Positions 1-10,810 of a stretch of 64,000 nucleotides of DNA are shown here, in pieces. Numbering within the stretch: the first letter of the stretch is position 1; each line of letters opens with the position of its first letter. The notes under the pieces were generated by a model. That model was given only the letters and a program-made list of their open reading frames with translations. It did no database searches and was not told where the DNA came from. The DNA is from Micrasema longulum (lineage: Eukaryota; Arthropoda; Insecta; Trichoptera; Brachycentridae). Location: contig JAGVSM010000440.1 in assembly GCA_022494885.1 (NCBI GenBank), positions 1 to 64,000 of the forward strand, written 5' to 3'. The translations under genes and the position numbers were made by a program.

Positions 1-340
1 CGTACTATCAGCGCTACGATATTTTAAAGTTTTATATTTCTGACATTAATCCGCGTGTGACGTCGCAAGTTCTCTTCCGCTTTTTCTCGGTTAGTTCTGT
101 TGATTGGTCCATTGACGATTAGCGAACCGGAAATCTTACACAACCCTCTTATCATTGATTGATTCATATGAACAAGTGACGTCGTTCAAAGTTGTTCGTT
201 TTCATTAAAATATTTTTAATGATTTTTTATTCATTTTCAAGAAACTTTGCCGTACAATTTAATGCTTAAATTTTTACGGCGCGAAAGAAAACATTTTTTG
301 TATAAAATTTTCCGTAGCGCTGAAATAGGTACGAAACTAA
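1..340 (+). repeat. Interspersed repeat family A, copy 1 (runs off left edge)
   Basis: This stretch matches, in reverse orientation, 17815-17990 and 49109-49320. Shared landmarks are a CGCGTGTGACGTC block near 52, a TTCATATGAACAAGTGACGTC block near 165 and an AACTTTGCCG block near 244. The left end is cut by the window, so the true start is unknown. No coding potential is seen. The class is not known. Confidence 0.6.
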
Positions 341-544
341 ATAATAACCCGTCGAATAAGTCATTTTTATGTTCTGAAAATGTTTTATACCACTGACGGT
401 TAAGTGCAACAAGCAGTTCCCGAATTCATTTACCTTTTTGGGGATTATGACGTCAGCATCAGTCTAGTTAGAACTTTATGATAGGGATTAACAACAACGA
501 TATATCGTTGTTTAGCAGTATAAGGGTTAAATTCAATATTAGAA

Positions 545-682
545 TATGAATAATTTTCAGTTTTGGAATTTAATCATAACCGAGTACCTAAGTACCTATT
601 TATCAATGAAAAGTATTTTTCCAAGGTAATAATAGCAAGCAAACTAACGTTCGGGCAGGACAACGTCTGTCGGGTACTCTAG
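545..682 (+). mobile_element. Helitron-type 3' end
   Basis: The stretch is similar to the last part of the element at 40659-41317: both carry AAGTATTTTTCCAA, then a CGTTCGGGCAGGA...ACGTCTGTCGGGT segment, and finish in CTAG followed by T (CTAG at 679-682). A CTRR end before a T is the Helitron rule. No 5' end could be placed, so this is a 3' fragment. Confidence 0.5.
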
Positions 683-894
683 TTATATATTTTTTATTTT
701 GAGTTTAATAAAATCTAAATTTTTAAACTGCTTTCAGCCATGTTTTTTCTCTCTAATAATATTATTGTACTCCTTAGAATAAACATAGTTCATTGGCGAC
801 CTTAGCATGTAATATAATATAGAAACTTCACTTGTCCATTAGAATTAAGTCTAATTTTGTATACTATAAAACTATGCACCTCCGGGTACTTGGT

Positions 895-1010
895 ACCGGG
901 TTGTGGTCCGGTGGTAGTATTGTGGACTCGTGGGCCAAAGGTCCGAGGTTCAAATCCCACTATAAAACAAATCGGTTTCCATTTTTCCAGCACAAGTTAT
1001 TTACGCCTTT
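895..1010 (+). mobile_element. tRNA-derived SINE fragment
   Basis: The body resembles a tRNA: an A-box-like GGTCCGGTGGTAG near 905 and a B-box-like GGTTCAAATCC at 947-957, roughly 40 bases apart. The acceptor arms do not pair, so it is not a working tRNA. It is followed by an unrelated tail with a CATTTTTCCAGCACAAG stretch. Confidence 0.5.
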
Positions 1011-1474
1011 AGGAAATGGTCTAAAAATTTAAAATATTTGAGAAGATAAGTATATTTCTGTTTTTTAAAAAAAAAGTAATTGTACTGTATGTTTCTTGAA
1101 TAAAAGAAAATAATTTAAAATAATAAAATTTCGAAAGAAACAAAAAAAATTAGGGACTAGAAAATGCTAATATTTTGATATTTCGCTCTCTGAAAATTTA
1201 TGTTGCGATTATTTTACTTACCCAAATGTACCAATTCTATAAGCAGCCATCTTTTCCTGATGTGGCCGTGTGGCAACGTTAAGTTTTCGGGTTTAGAAGT
1301 ACGCAGATAGATGAAATTTTTACCTGGAACAAACAAAAATATATTAATCAAATGTGTACAAAAATGCGATATTAATGTTGTTGTCAACATGACGGTGTCT
1401 CTAAAGCAGTGGCTCCGAGAAATTATGAAAACCAAAATTTTAATGTTAAATCTGTGCGTTTTTATTTTTTTAAA
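1011..1474. other. Unassigned AT-rich stretch
   Basis: No gene or repeat was recognised. Short open frames here show no family resemblance and look like chance. Confidence 0.4.
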
Positions 1475-1830
1475 TTAATAAATTTCATTAAAAGTACATG
1501 TTTTTGTAAAATTCTAAACATATCTACTTTTACACATCTAGTAAATGTTATCACTGTAACTCTCCAAAACAAGAGACTAACTCTTGTGCTTGGAGAGTGA
1601 CTTACACTGTTTTAGTTGTTTATTTATAGGAGTTTATATCATTTTAAATACGAGTACATAAGAAAGAAAAATAAAACTATAGGATATATAAAGAAAAAAC
1701 ATAAAACAATAATACATTCGTACCAATTAAAATTAAATTTTGTTTTTACACGTGTTCAAAAACTTTTCTTTAGATTAACTTAAAATTTATTTATTGATAT
1801 ATTATTGAGTTGCAAATATTATTTATTTGT
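1475..1830 (-). mobile_element. Jockey/CR1-like 3' UTR (family J6), copy 1
   Basis: The sequence is nearly collinear with 42470-42800, which continues into codons for a non-LTR reverse transcriptase C-terminus on the minus strand. Here only the 3' UTR and a few bases of coding sequence remain. It contains a long stem-loop at 1559-1598 with CTCTCC and GGAGAG outer arms and CAAGAG/CTCTTG inner arms, preserved in both copies. Confidence 0.55.
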
Positions 1831-1925
1831 TTTACAGAAACAAACAGTTGACAATGATATAATAACATAAAAAAGATACGGCTTAAGGACAGACTAGCGA
1901 AGTTTCTAAATAAAAATTATACATA

Positions 1926-2330
1926 TCAAATTGTGGTACGACAAAGGGGTGTGGTTATGTGTATTTGTATGAGAGTGAGTATATAGGTGAGTCTGTGTGT
2001 ATGTGGGAGTAAGTGTTCGAGTGCGTGTAAATGTGACGGATTATCAACTTCTGAAGGCAGAGTGTTCCACGCCAAAAGTCCGGAAATTGCAAAAGCCATA
2101 TCACCAAATTTGGAACTCTGGTTGCGTGAATGAGGTCGTATCACCTTCCCTACAGCAGAACAGGAGGCTGAGCGGAGAGTGAGGCGCCTATCTGCCAGCT
2201 CGTCCGGAACGCAGAGTTCCTTAAGGTATTGAGGAGCCGTGTTATGCATCGCCTTGTACATTAACCAACACAGCTTGTACTCGACCCTCTCTGGGAAACG
2301 TAACCAGGGAAGACTTTGACTTCGAGCAAG
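1926..2330 (-). pseudogene. L2/CR1-type reverse transcriptase, C-terminal fragment
   Basis: Minus-strand translation gives the post-catalytic end of an L2-type non-LTR reverse transcriptase. Visible landmarks are WLMYKAMHN.APQYL, CVPDELADRRLTLRSAS, then a degraded FGDMAFAISGLLAWNTLP. The reading can be extended upstream to about 2325 through RFPERVEYKLCWLMYK. It is close to the better copy ending at 24475. The open frame runs past the usual end into repeat-like GT-rich sequence near 1950-2030. The catalytic palm is absent, so this is a 5'-truncated, dead copy. Confidence 0.7.
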
Positions 2331-2389
2331 ATGATGATGATACTATTGCATTAGGGATCAGCAGGCTTGATGTTACATTTAAATTTCTC

Positions 2390-2760
2390 GGTCAATTCGC
2401 CGGGTGCACATTTGCAGTACTAGCACGCGAGTCGAATTCGCGACAGAAATGTCTGCAAACGACCGCGATCGAGTGCACGCACGGCGGAACATACGACGCG
2501 ATCCGACGTCATTATTTATGGCCGGCGGCGCGGGTGATTCGGCCGCACTGTGCGCTATCTGTCAACTGCGGGACGCGGGCCGATGACAGCCGCCGCCATG
2601 TGCCAAAACATCATACTTTACTGCAGACGCGCGGACCGGACGAGATTTATTGCTATTTGCGTGCTAATCAAAACGGAATAGCGCGTTGATGTTACCGCTA
2701 AACGCTAAATCACAGTACCCGGCAGTAAATAAAGTACTTTGGGCTTACGAAAGAGACTGC
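2390..2760. other. GC-rich island, function unknown
   Basis: This block is much richer in G+C and CpG than its surroundings and holds many CGCG, GGCC and GCCGC words. A 60-codon open frame from 2404 shows no recognisable domain. It could be a host promoter or 5' exon, or the GC-rich start of an unrecognised element. Nothing here decides between them. Confidence 0.3.
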
Positions 2761-2939
2761 CGACTTTTTAGCGTCGTCTCTGTCGCACAAAACCGGTATC
2801 TGTAAGAATGTAAATTTGTTCCAACAGAGAGGGATACATGCATAAGGTATATTGTTAGTCTTAGGAAATATGACCACATTTCTCACTTCTGTTCAACGTA
2901 CTTCATAGTCCTAACGCTCCTCCTATATACCTCCGTCAA

Positions 2940-3190
2940 CGCTTATCAGTTCATGGTTTACCTCTTCGTTCTAATTCTCAAAGCACTCTCTTACTACCCA
3001 TCCACAATTCCTCGTTCTTCTCTAACTCATATAGTGTCCATGCGGCTCCACTGTGGGTGGAATCATCTCCCATCCACCATCAAAGATGTTACTACATTGT
3101 GTCTGTTTAAATCACGTCTGAAGAAACATCTCCTTTCTCTTGCTTAATCTCTTCTCCTTTCCTCTTTCCTCTTTTTTCCTTTTTCCCATT
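2940..3190 (+). pseudogene. L2/CR1-like reverse transcriptase C-terminus, frameshifted
   Basis: Two frames together give the usual end of an L2/CR1-like polyprotein: a SYSVHAAPLW segment near 3025-3055 in one frame, then WNHLPSTIKDVTTLCLFKSR and LKKHLLSLA with a stop at 3147 in the next. A one-base shift near 3056 separates them. A TC-rich 3' tail follows. Confidence 0.5.
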
Positions 3191-3239
3191 GGATAATGAG
3201 TACTCATTTAGGGTAATTTTTATACGAATACAGTTATGT

Positions 3240-3357
3240 ATCTTTTATTTGTATATTTTAAGCTTTTTTTTATGATCGGTAACTTAAATTATGTAAATAA
3301 AACTTCAATTTAATTGGTTAGTTGGAAGAAATTGCCATTTGGCAATGAGCCCCCCAA
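3240..3357 (-). mobile_element. Jockey-like 3' UTR end
   Basis: The reverse complement of 3315-3357 shares an ATTGCCAAATGGCAA...TTCTTCCAACTAACC segment with 17020-17055, where it follows a Jockey-like reverse transcriptase C-terminus. Only the 3' end is kept. Confidence 0.4.
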
Positions 3358-3360
3358 TGT

Positions 3361-3597
3361 AGCAGTTTTGGAATAAAAATAGTAGTTTTGGAATATTTTC
3401 CATATTTACACCGGTGAAATTCAAATATGTGATTGCGCAGCAGGATTATACGTCGTGAAACGTAAATATTTTGACATTTAATATTAGGTGTTCGCGGATG
3501 TTGCATTGTGATCGCGAATACGATAAACCACCATAGTGAGAAATTGTTATCACGTCGCTTATTAGCACGTTATTTGTGATTGAGCTACTGACATTCA
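3361..3597 (-). repeat. Interspersed repeat family B, copy 1
   Basis: The reverse complement aligns by eye along its length with 20826-21060 and with the split copy 35995-36112 plus 36350-36440. Shared blocks include GTTTATCGTATTCGCGA, CACCTAATATTAAATGTC and TCCTGCTGCGCAA. No coding sequence is evident; the class is unknown. Confidence 0.6.
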
Positions 3598-3670
3598 GAG
3601 TTATCGGGTAAATAGCCGGTAAAGAAATGTTATTATAAGTAATACGATAATAAATAAATAGACTCACCCA

Positions 3671-3752
3671 GTTTGACTTGCCGGGAATCGCGGCCGGGAC
3701 CCGATTCGTGGCAGGCAAACGCGCGAAGCGCTATACCACGAAGCGAAGAAAT
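3671..3752 (-). mobile_element. tRNA-derived SINE head
   Basis: On the minus strand an A-box-like TGGTATAGCGC is followed by a B-box-like GGCCGCGATTCC and CCGGCAAG. The acceptor stem does not close. This is best read as a worn tRNA-derived SINE head. Confidence 0.4.
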
Positions 3753-3804
3753 GCAATTCGTTTAAATGTGACTCAATTTTCTCCGGACTTGGGGTTGAGC
3801 GAAA

Positions 3805-3885
3805 AAAGTGCCCCGCGGTCGAGCGGTCGTTACTCTTGATTGATTAAATCGCCTCCCCCGTCCCCGGTTCGAGACCTGTCCCTTC
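3805..3885 (+). mobile_element. tRNA-like fragment with intact B box
   Basis: A perfect B-box match GGTTCGAGACC lies near 3867-3877, preceded by a GCGGTCGAGCGGT stretch that could be a worn A box. Spacing is long enough for a variable arm. No closing acceptor stem is found, so a SINE or tRNA pseudogene is likelier than a tRNA. Confidence 0.35.
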
Positions 3886-3944
3886 GTTAAATTAATCGAC
3901 CGACGGAAGGGAGACATTTTTGTCGTTACAAAACTTTATATTTA

Positions 3945-4005
3945 CTATTATAGTTGGATAATTTATACAGCGCCATTTTGTGAAAATCACCTCGAGGGCC
4001 CAATT
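3945..4005 (-). mobile_element. L2-type 3' end fragment
   Basis: The GGATAATTTATACAGCGCC...GTGAAAATCACCTCGAGGGCC string is the reverse complement of the 3' terminal stem region seen at 29128-29162 and 39599-39633. Only the last tens of bases are present. Confidence 0.5.
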
Positions 4006-4251
4006 TCCCACAGCAAGTAAAGTGTTAATACGAGAGGCGCGATGTTACCATTTATTGTGTTGTGCGCGTAATTCGGGCTGTGTTTAGATTTATGTTTCTT
4101 TTTCGTAAGAGTTTCATTGTACGAGTATTATACCAACAGCACTGTGTGCACAACAATACAAATAAATAAATAAGTATGTTTGAACTCACCGCGTCCGCTC
4201 CGCGCAGCGAGACGCTCGCCACTACGGCCAAGGACTAGGAATTTATAACAA

Positions 4252-5263
4252 ACCACTACCCCGTTTCCCCGTAGGGATAGGCGGAGAGGATAGAACGCCA
4301 TATCACTCTGTCTTTGCATACAGATCTCGCTTCCTCTACATTCCCATGCACGCACGCCGATTATTTCTACTTTTGACATGTCCATCTTCAAGTATTTGAT
4401 GGACTCGATCGTGCCATGTCTTTCTCGGTCTTCCTCGTTTTCTGCATCCATCAACATTCGCGTCGTAGGTCCTTTTGGCCGTTCTTTCGCTGTCCATTCG
4501 CTCTACATGTCCAAACCGACGCAGCACCCCTTTCTTGATTCTCTCGATAGCGCGTGTCTCAGCCGTACACAGTTCACGAATCTCGACATTTGTGCACATA
4601 ATCATACATCGTTTTACCAAACATTCGCCAGAGGGATCGCATTTCGAGAGCATTTAACCTACTTCCATCATTACTTTTCAAATTCCATACTTCGCTCCCA
4701 CACATTAGAGTTGACACTAGAACTCCATTTTGAAATGCTAGTTTTGCCTCCTGCGATAAACATTTGTTTATTAAAGTAGTTTTCAGTGCACCGTTCACCC
4801 TGTTCCCGGCACTCACCTTCCTTTCAATATCTTTCTCAGTCTTTCCATCCTTAGTAAACATACTTCCCAGATACACAAATTCTTCTACCTGATTCGGAAC
4901 ATCTCCGTTCACACTGATCCCACATTTAGTTATATTTTCATCCCTTCCAAAAACCATCACTTTCGATTTATCAACATTCATAAGCAAATCGCTTTTCTCG
5001 CATACATCGCAGACTTTTGTTACCAAGAATTGCGGGTCTCCTTTGCTGCTAGCAAGAAGCGCGGCATCATCCGCATACAGAAGACAGTTAACAGTTAGGC
5101 CACTCATTTTCGCTCCCATTCTAGAATCTTTCAGTTCTTTCATACAGTTATCGGTATATATGTTGAACAACCATGGTGACATTACACATCCCTGTTTGAC
5201 TCCTTTAGGAATGTTAATGTGAATGACCCATCACCTTCACACATGCTGTGCTGTCCTTGTACT
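4252..5263 (-). pseudogene. RTE-type non-LTR retrotransposon, 3' third of the reverse transcriptase
   Basis: This is the longest copy of the main RTE family here. In order on the minus strand: GVKQGCVMSPWLFNIY near 5210-5160, the catalytic LLYADDAALLAS near 5090-5055, LMNVDKSKVMVFGRDE, VEEFVYLGSMFTKDG, AGNRVNGAL, and then the C-terminal RRFGHVERMDSERTAKR, GRPRKTWHDRVHQ and SRNNRRACMGM. The frame is broken at least twice: near 5215 upstream of the catalytic block and near 4575-4655 where a second frame carries the C-terminus. It ends with the YPYG 3' terminus near 4255. The YADD motif is intact but the gene is 5'-truncated and frameshifted, so it is dead. Confidence 0.85.
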
Positions 5264-6189
5264 CACATTTAGTTATATTTTCATCCCTTTCAAAAACATG
5301 ATCAGAAGGTGTTAAGTAAATAACAGCATTTATCGATACTATTCCTGGCAGATTACCTTTCGTTCCCATCCTTCCTCTGACCCATTCTTATGGTACCTAC
5401 CTAACATCAAGATAGAAGATATTCAAAATTAGAAGATTCGGATTTAGAACAAAAAGCAAACAACATTTTTGACTTCACATAAAATCGGATAAAAAATGGT
5501 TGGAATCGTCGCGCGCCGTGGAAAACATTGTTATATTGTATGGTTCATTTTGTCATCCAGTGCCAGAAATTGAAGAACATTCAGATCATATTAAAGGTAG
5601 GTATCCATTCCATGTTCCTATCCTTTCTCAAATATTTCCCATTTCACAAAACTGAATGAAATTCGTTTTTCGTTAACAGACGGAATTCTGGCAAAAAATG
5701 TTTTTTTAAATTAAAAAAAAAAAAAAAAACATTGAGCCAAGCCAAGACGAAGTTTTGCATATGCAGGATTAAGATGTAATTTTAAATCTTACCGTTTTAT
5801 GTTAATTAGGCAATAGTTGGTTCGGCCGAGGAGGCAAGCGAGGTCCGAATCGTACACAGTAACGGGGGGTATAAAATACCAGGTGCGCTTGTTCGCCCCT
5901 AACGACTACACGGCCAGAATTAATTACCTTCGCGTTGTAATTAAAAACACTGTAGGACAAAGTTTTAATTTTGAATATTATACTTGTATATTATATATTT
6001 TGTCCGAAGTGCCAACAAAATTTTACATACACAGGCCAAGTATGTGGGTAAAAAAATGGTCGCCAGAGGCGTTTTAACATTTACATTAAACTTTGATGGC
6101 GGCAATACTTGTGGTTTCGTCCAGAATCTCGTGTAGACGAAGAAACATGATATTTTTAAGCTAATACGGTAGATATTAATAAATAAGAG
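5264..6189. other. Mostly unassigned, with an RTE scrap
   Basis: Bases 5264-5310 repeat the RTE segment seen at 4922-4955 (TTTAGTTATATTTTCATCCC), so another RTE piece abuts here. An A-run lies near 5709-5731. Nothing else is recognised. Confidence 0.35.
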
Positions 6190-6850
6190 ATCAGTCTGAA
6201 CGGAGATATTCTGAATCAGGTAGAAGAATTTGTGTATCTGGGAAGTATGTTTACTAGGGATCGAAAGGAGGGAGAGTGCCGGGAACAGGGTGAACGGTGC
6301 ACTGAAATCTACTTTGCCAAAAAAAAGTTTATCGCAAGAGGCTAAACTACCAGTTCACAGTGGAGTTCTAGTGCCGACTCTAATGCATGGGAACAAAGTA
6401 TGGAATTGGAAAAATGATAATGAAAGTAGGTTAAATGCCGTCGAAATGCGATCTCTCAGTCGAATAAGTGGTAAAACGATGTATGATAGGTGCACAATTG
6501 TCGAGATCCGTGAACTGTGTAAGGCTAAGACATGCATATCGACAGAATCAAGAAATGGGTGCTGCGTTGGTCTGGACATGTAGAGCGAATGGACAGCGAA
6601 AGAACGGCTAAAAGGATCTACGATGCTAATGTTGATGGATGCAGAAATAGAAGACCGAGAAAGACATGGCATGACCAAATCCGACGAATGCTTGAAGATG
6701 GACATGTCAAAAGTCGTAATAATCGGCGCGCGTGCATTAGGAAGATGTATGAATGTAGAGGAAGCGAGATCTGTATGGAAAGATAGAGTGATGAGGCGTT
6801 AAATCATCTCTGCCTACCCTTACGGGAAAACGGAGAGATGGTTTGAAAAA
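6190..6850 (+). pseudogene. RTE-type fragment, C-terminal region
   Basis: The plus strand carries the same family as 4252-5263: NQVEEFVYLGSMFTR at the start, a one-to-two-base lesion, then AGNRVNGALKS, LSQEAKLPVHSGVLVPTLMH, NAVEMRSLSR, a second shift near 6535, and MDSERTAKRIYDANVDG, RPRKTWHDQIR and SRNNRRACIRK. The terminal YPYG segment is near 6815. It lacks the catalytic palm and has frameshifts near 6270 and 6540. Confidence 0.8.
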
Positions 6851-7009
6851 CACCTTTTTTTAAATCGTGCTCTCAAAAAATAAAGTAAATCAACATTAGA
6901 TCAAAATAATTATTTTACACTTTCCGACCAGCAGTTCACGCATTCAGACTAAACTTAGGTACATTTATTCTCACATAAAATCGAAATTTTGAATTAAGAT
7001 TTGTTAAAT
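6851..7009. other. Unassigned
   Basis: AT-rich; nothing recognised. Confidence 0.3.
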
Positions 7010-7209
7010 AATCAATAAGTTGAAAAGGAAAGTTTGGAATAAAAAATTTTGGTTTTCAAAAATAAATACAAGCAGGTGCCAGCCCACGGACGATGAAGTG
7101 TTCTTATGCAAAAATACCTTTTTACATAAATATTTCATGTCAACCATGTCGGGAATCGAACCCGAGACCTCTTGCATGGCAATAGCGTTCACCACTACAC
7201 CACGAGGCT
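7010..7209 (-). mobile_element. tRNA-derived SINE
   Basis: On the minus strand the head at 7209-7138 has an A-box-like GTGGTGTAGTGGT and a perfect B box GGGTTCGATTCCC, followed by a tail running to about 7010 that ends in an AT-rich stretch. The 5' GCCTCGT does not pair with the 3' ACATGGT, so it is not a functional tRNA. Confidence 0.6.
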
Positions 7210-7349
7210 AACATTCACAACAAAAAAAAATACAAAAGTTATTCAAGGACTTAATGACAGTATTCAAAAATGTCATTTTTTAGATATTTCAAATATTTTT
7301 TTTTAAATTCTTATATCCTAATTTTATTAATTATAATAATTAATAATTT

Positions 7350-7620
7350 TGGAGCACTGTCCCCTCGGGCGTGTAGAATAAACTCACAATAATGAAGTTG
7401 TGGTGAGTGTTCGGAAAAGTGGGAGGGGGAGGCCCTTGCCGCTTTGCACAAAAAGCACAATCAGTGATCATACAAAAACTTCCCGGCAACGAGCAGACGC
7501 TGGGAATTTGGGAATTTCGGCAAATTCCGCCAACTCACGATCGAGTCCATTAGCGTAATGGTACAAGGAACGCCCTTCGCTTGTCATGTCGGATAACATC
7601 CCCAGATCGGAATCTATTTT
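7350..7620. other. Compositionally distinct block, unclassified
   Basis: This stretch is less AT-rich than its flanks and carries a GTGGGAGGGGGAGGCCC run and a CCGCCAACTCACGATCGAG segment. I see no reading frame with family resemblance. It has the look of an interspersed repeat head but has no second copy in the window. Confidence 0.3.
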
Positions 7621-8349
7621 AAAGATATTGTATCGATAGTAAAAAATAAAAAATATGTTTTTATTAATAAAATTGGTTAGTAGACAACTTATCTATATAT
7701 ACACTATACACTTACATTTTCATTATTTTATTGACATATTTTAGATCTTAATTTTAACAGGATGTTTTATTTTTGTTTTGTAGATATGATTTTTAATTGA
7801 TTTGTTTTTTTTGGCTGCATTCATGAGCACCCACTACTTTCACATTTTTTTCTAATGTTTCATATTTATTCAAGTATACGTTTATTAATTAATTTCATTG
7901 TTTTTTTTTTTTTTTTCTTCCTTCTCATTTTATTTCTTTTTTTTTTGTTTTTCCTTTCTTTCTTCTGAATGCTATTTTTTTTAAGCATTTAAAACAAAAT
8001 AAATATATGTTCATTACTTTAAGTGTGTACAATATTATGTCTAGTCTTTTATTTGAATCTTATTAAAAACTAATATATGACAAACTATTATTTAATATTT
8101 GATTTAAATTATTTATTGACAATTCTTAATGGAATTTCATTGTTATAACTTACATTTACATTAAAGGTACTAATAAAAAATACTTGTTACACTTTCACTT
8201 ATTTGTTCGACCAATTAGCGCTTTCACCCTCTAATGGGCATCTTAAGACTGGTAAATATTATACAGCGTAAGGATAATTTTAAGCAAAAAATGCCATGAC
8301 TCGACTGACTAAAATTTAGCAAGATCGGGGCACCTCGAAAAAAACTAAA
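7621..8349. other. AT-rich low-complexity DNA
   Basis: Very AT-rich, with T-runs at about 7900-7960. No element or gene was recognised. Confidence 0.5.
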
Positions 8350-8812
8350 ATATTAATAGTGCGTACACTTGTGTTCCCAATATTCTTGTATGGCGCAGAA
8401 ACGTGGATAATCAAAGCACGTGAGCAGGAGAGAATAGACGCCTTCGAGATGTGGTGTTGGCGTCGAATGCTGAGAATACCATGGACAGCCAGAAGAACAA
8501 ATGTCTCTATACTGGAAGAACTCAAGATAAAAGTTCGCCAAACGGCCATATGCTGCCAACGTATGCTGCAGTTCTTCGGTCACATGGCTAGACGCGACCC
8601 AGAAAATCTGGAGAAAATAATAATCACGGGCAGTGTGCCAGGACGTAGAAGCAGAGGCAGAGCTGCAGCTCGATGGATCGACCAGGTGAAAACAACCTCA
8701 CGGGCGACCCATATGGAGCTGTGGAGAGGCCGCAGAGCCGTGAAGAGTGGAGACGCTTTGTCGATGGAATGGCTCGTGAGAGTACCAATAATCACGACCC
8801 TCAGAACTAAGG
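8350..8812 (+). pseudogene. RTE-type (endonuclease-reverse transcriptase) C-terminus, second family
   Basis: Translation gives LFPIFLYGAETW-like FPIFLYGAETWIIKAREQER, then DAFEMWCWRRMLRIPWTARR, the FFGHMARRDPENLEKIIITG block and a GRRSRGRAAARWIDQVK block. A one-base shift near 8695-8702 moves the true reading to a second frame carrying REEWRRFVDGMARESTNNHD and a stop TAA at 8808-8810. This is the thumb and C-terminal tail of an RTE-type protein different from the 4252-5263 family. The catalytic core is missing. Confidence 0.75.
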
Positions 8813-9277
8813 AACGACAGAGAAGAAGAATGAGAAGAGGGATAATTTATATAAAACTAAATATCATCTCAAGTGTAGGTACATTTAAAAAATAAGTTGA
8901 AAGATATGCAATACGTAATATTTCAATGAAACAGAGTGGGGCAAATTGTTGAAACATGTGTTGGCGGTGTACTGTAAAGCTTGGGTTTCCTAGGAAAACG
9001 GTGCCGATATCTTAACGGCCGTACGAACGGTGATGCGGTGAACGGCCGCCGAAACGGTGACTAGAGAGTGGTTTCCTAGGAAAACGTTGTCATATCTGGC
9101 GGCCACGGCAGCTTATCCGTCAAAAATATGCCCTAGAATGCGATCTGTCATATTTGTCGTTATTTATGAATAGTTTGTCACAGTTTTATTTAATTTTAAA
9201 CATTTTCGAAGGCATGCGACCTTCTCGTGCACGAAAATTGTATTAAAAAAAGAGTCAACTCTTTTTAAGATTTTTAA

Positions 9278-9448
9278 GACAGTGAATTCAAGGAGAAATA
9301 ATGTTTTTCGAAGGAAAATATGAGGCGCATAATTACTCTAGTAAAACTCGATTTGGAAGGACACAAACGAGATGAGAAAATACCAGTAGAACTCCAGGGC
9401 CTATTTGCTATTCGGTACTGGGGTAGTAATGAGGTATGTAATGAATAA
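9278..9448 (+). pseudogene. HARBI1-like transposase fragment with an in-frame stop
   Basis: One frame reads DSEFKEK, a stop at 9299-9301, then CFSKENMRRIITLVKLDLE and KIPVELQGLFAIRYWGS up to a stop at 9446-9448. The pattern 'D.EF...+FSKE......' followed by 'P.ELQ.L.A.RY...S' is the N-terminal part of the DDE transposase of PIF/Harbinger (HARBI1) elements. The position just inside a Harbinger-type TIR supports this. The DDE residues are not found downstream, and the stop shows it is inactive. Family assignment is by motif memory. Confidence 0.5.
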
Positions 9449-10316
9449 TAATTTTGGCAATATGAAAGTATCGTTTCTGTCAATTCATTTGACAATTTTA
9501 AATACGTAAATGTTTAATGCCTATAGATATTAACTTTAAATAAATCTTCCAGATTCAAGACGACTCTGCTGATATACACGAATTTAGTCACCTATTTCAA
9601 CATCAACATCAATTGGCATGAAAAACACCGGACTATATTATAATGAAGCCAGTGTCCAGAACAAATCTAGTTATATCCGGCTTATTTTGTATGAGAGGAT
9701 TTCTTAAAGTTATAGGTGCAATAGATTTTTTTTTAAATTTATTAATAACAAATTTAAATATAATATTAAATACAATTTTTTACATTAATCAATTACATAT
9801 ATTTACATTAACGTTTCCCATTACGCAAAAGAAATAAACAATTCTTGTGTACATAATCGGGAGTGACGTCTTATAATAGATTATTTTAGAATAACATAAA
9901 TAAATTACAAAAAAGATATTAACGATGTTTTCAATCAGTGTTACATAAAGAAGAATTATAGATGTAATTTTTTTACTTCTTTCTTAAATGTATTGTATTC
10001 CTGACTGTACTTTTTACTATCTTTGTTCATTTCATTAAAGAAAAAATATTCCTCTGTAAGTATAATGATGTTGTGCAGTAGTTGTTTTTAATTAATTTAA
10101 TCCATCACAATAGATCTTCACAGGTTGCAGTGACGTCAGGAGTTTGTATACAAGGCCTACTTCACAATATCTTTGATATCCGATAATAATGCTATTAACA
10201 AAAAAGGCATTTGAATTGTTTCAAACAGATAAAATATTACTCCCTAGTTTACCTCACCCTTTAGATAATAGTAGAACTTTATTTTTCAAATTTGATCCTG
10301 TACTTACATTTTATTA
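9449..10316. other. AT-rich interior of the Harbinger candidate
   Basis: No coding or repeat signal was recognised. Confidence 0.35.
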
Positions 10317-10810
10317 AGTGTGTTTGCAATAATTGGATCAATTCAAAATAATCCTCATTTAAATGATTTCAGTATAATATTAGACGCTCAATTTCAACAT
10401 TCGAAATTCATTAATGATCTTGAAAAAAAAAACCTTGATCAAATTTGGGCACATGATATCATACAAAGTCCTATATCCAAGCAACATTCTAAAACAAAAT
10501 GTATCCCTAGAGTTAAAAGTTTTTAATGAGAAAACAATTGGTGGGTTTAAAGTGCGTAGCGCCTAAAAATCAAGAACTGTTTGTAGAACCCGAGAGTACT
10601 CTAGATTTTAAAAGTATATTTTGTAGATGGTGGAAGATTGTAAATGGGTAAAGTGTATTTGAATTTCAGAGATTCAACAATCTTCACAAGGAACCCATTA
10701 GAGAAGATAGTGTAGATCATAAAAATTTTCTAAGAAACATGTCCCTTTGGTTAAAAACTTGGAGACTCTCTCAATACCTGAGAATTTCTAGGTGTACAAA
10801 AATTTAAATC
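10317..10810 (+). pseudogene. Unrecognised coding remnant
   Basis: A 68-codon frame (10320-10526) and two following short frames read like protein rather than noise: DLEKKNLDQIWAHDIIQSP, then across a frame change GGFKVRSAPKNQELFVEP, FKSIFCRWWKIVNG and NNLHKEPIREDSVDH...FLRNMSLWLKTWRL. The lay-out resembles a decayed transposase, but I cannot name a family with confidence. It sits inside the Harbinger candidate. Confidence 0.3.

Noticed and set aside
832..1032. 66-codon open frame on the plus strand
   Set aside because: It simply spans the tRNA-like SINE head; no protein features.
4378..4779. 133-codon plus-strand frame
   Set aside because: It is the antisense shadow of the minus-strand RTE C-terminus; the same shadow recurs over other RTE copies (for example 43862-44248).
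7138..7209. A possible functional tRNA gene on the minus strand
   Set aside because: A and B boxes are good, but the acceptor 5' and 3' arms do not pair and the anticodon loop lacks the usual form. Called a SINE head.
8966..9100. The left end as an independent miniature element (TTTCCTAGGAAAACG occurs twice)
   Set aside because: The second TTTCCTAGGAAAACG at about 9072 is in direct, not inverted, orientation, so it reads as a subterminal repeat, not as a closing end.
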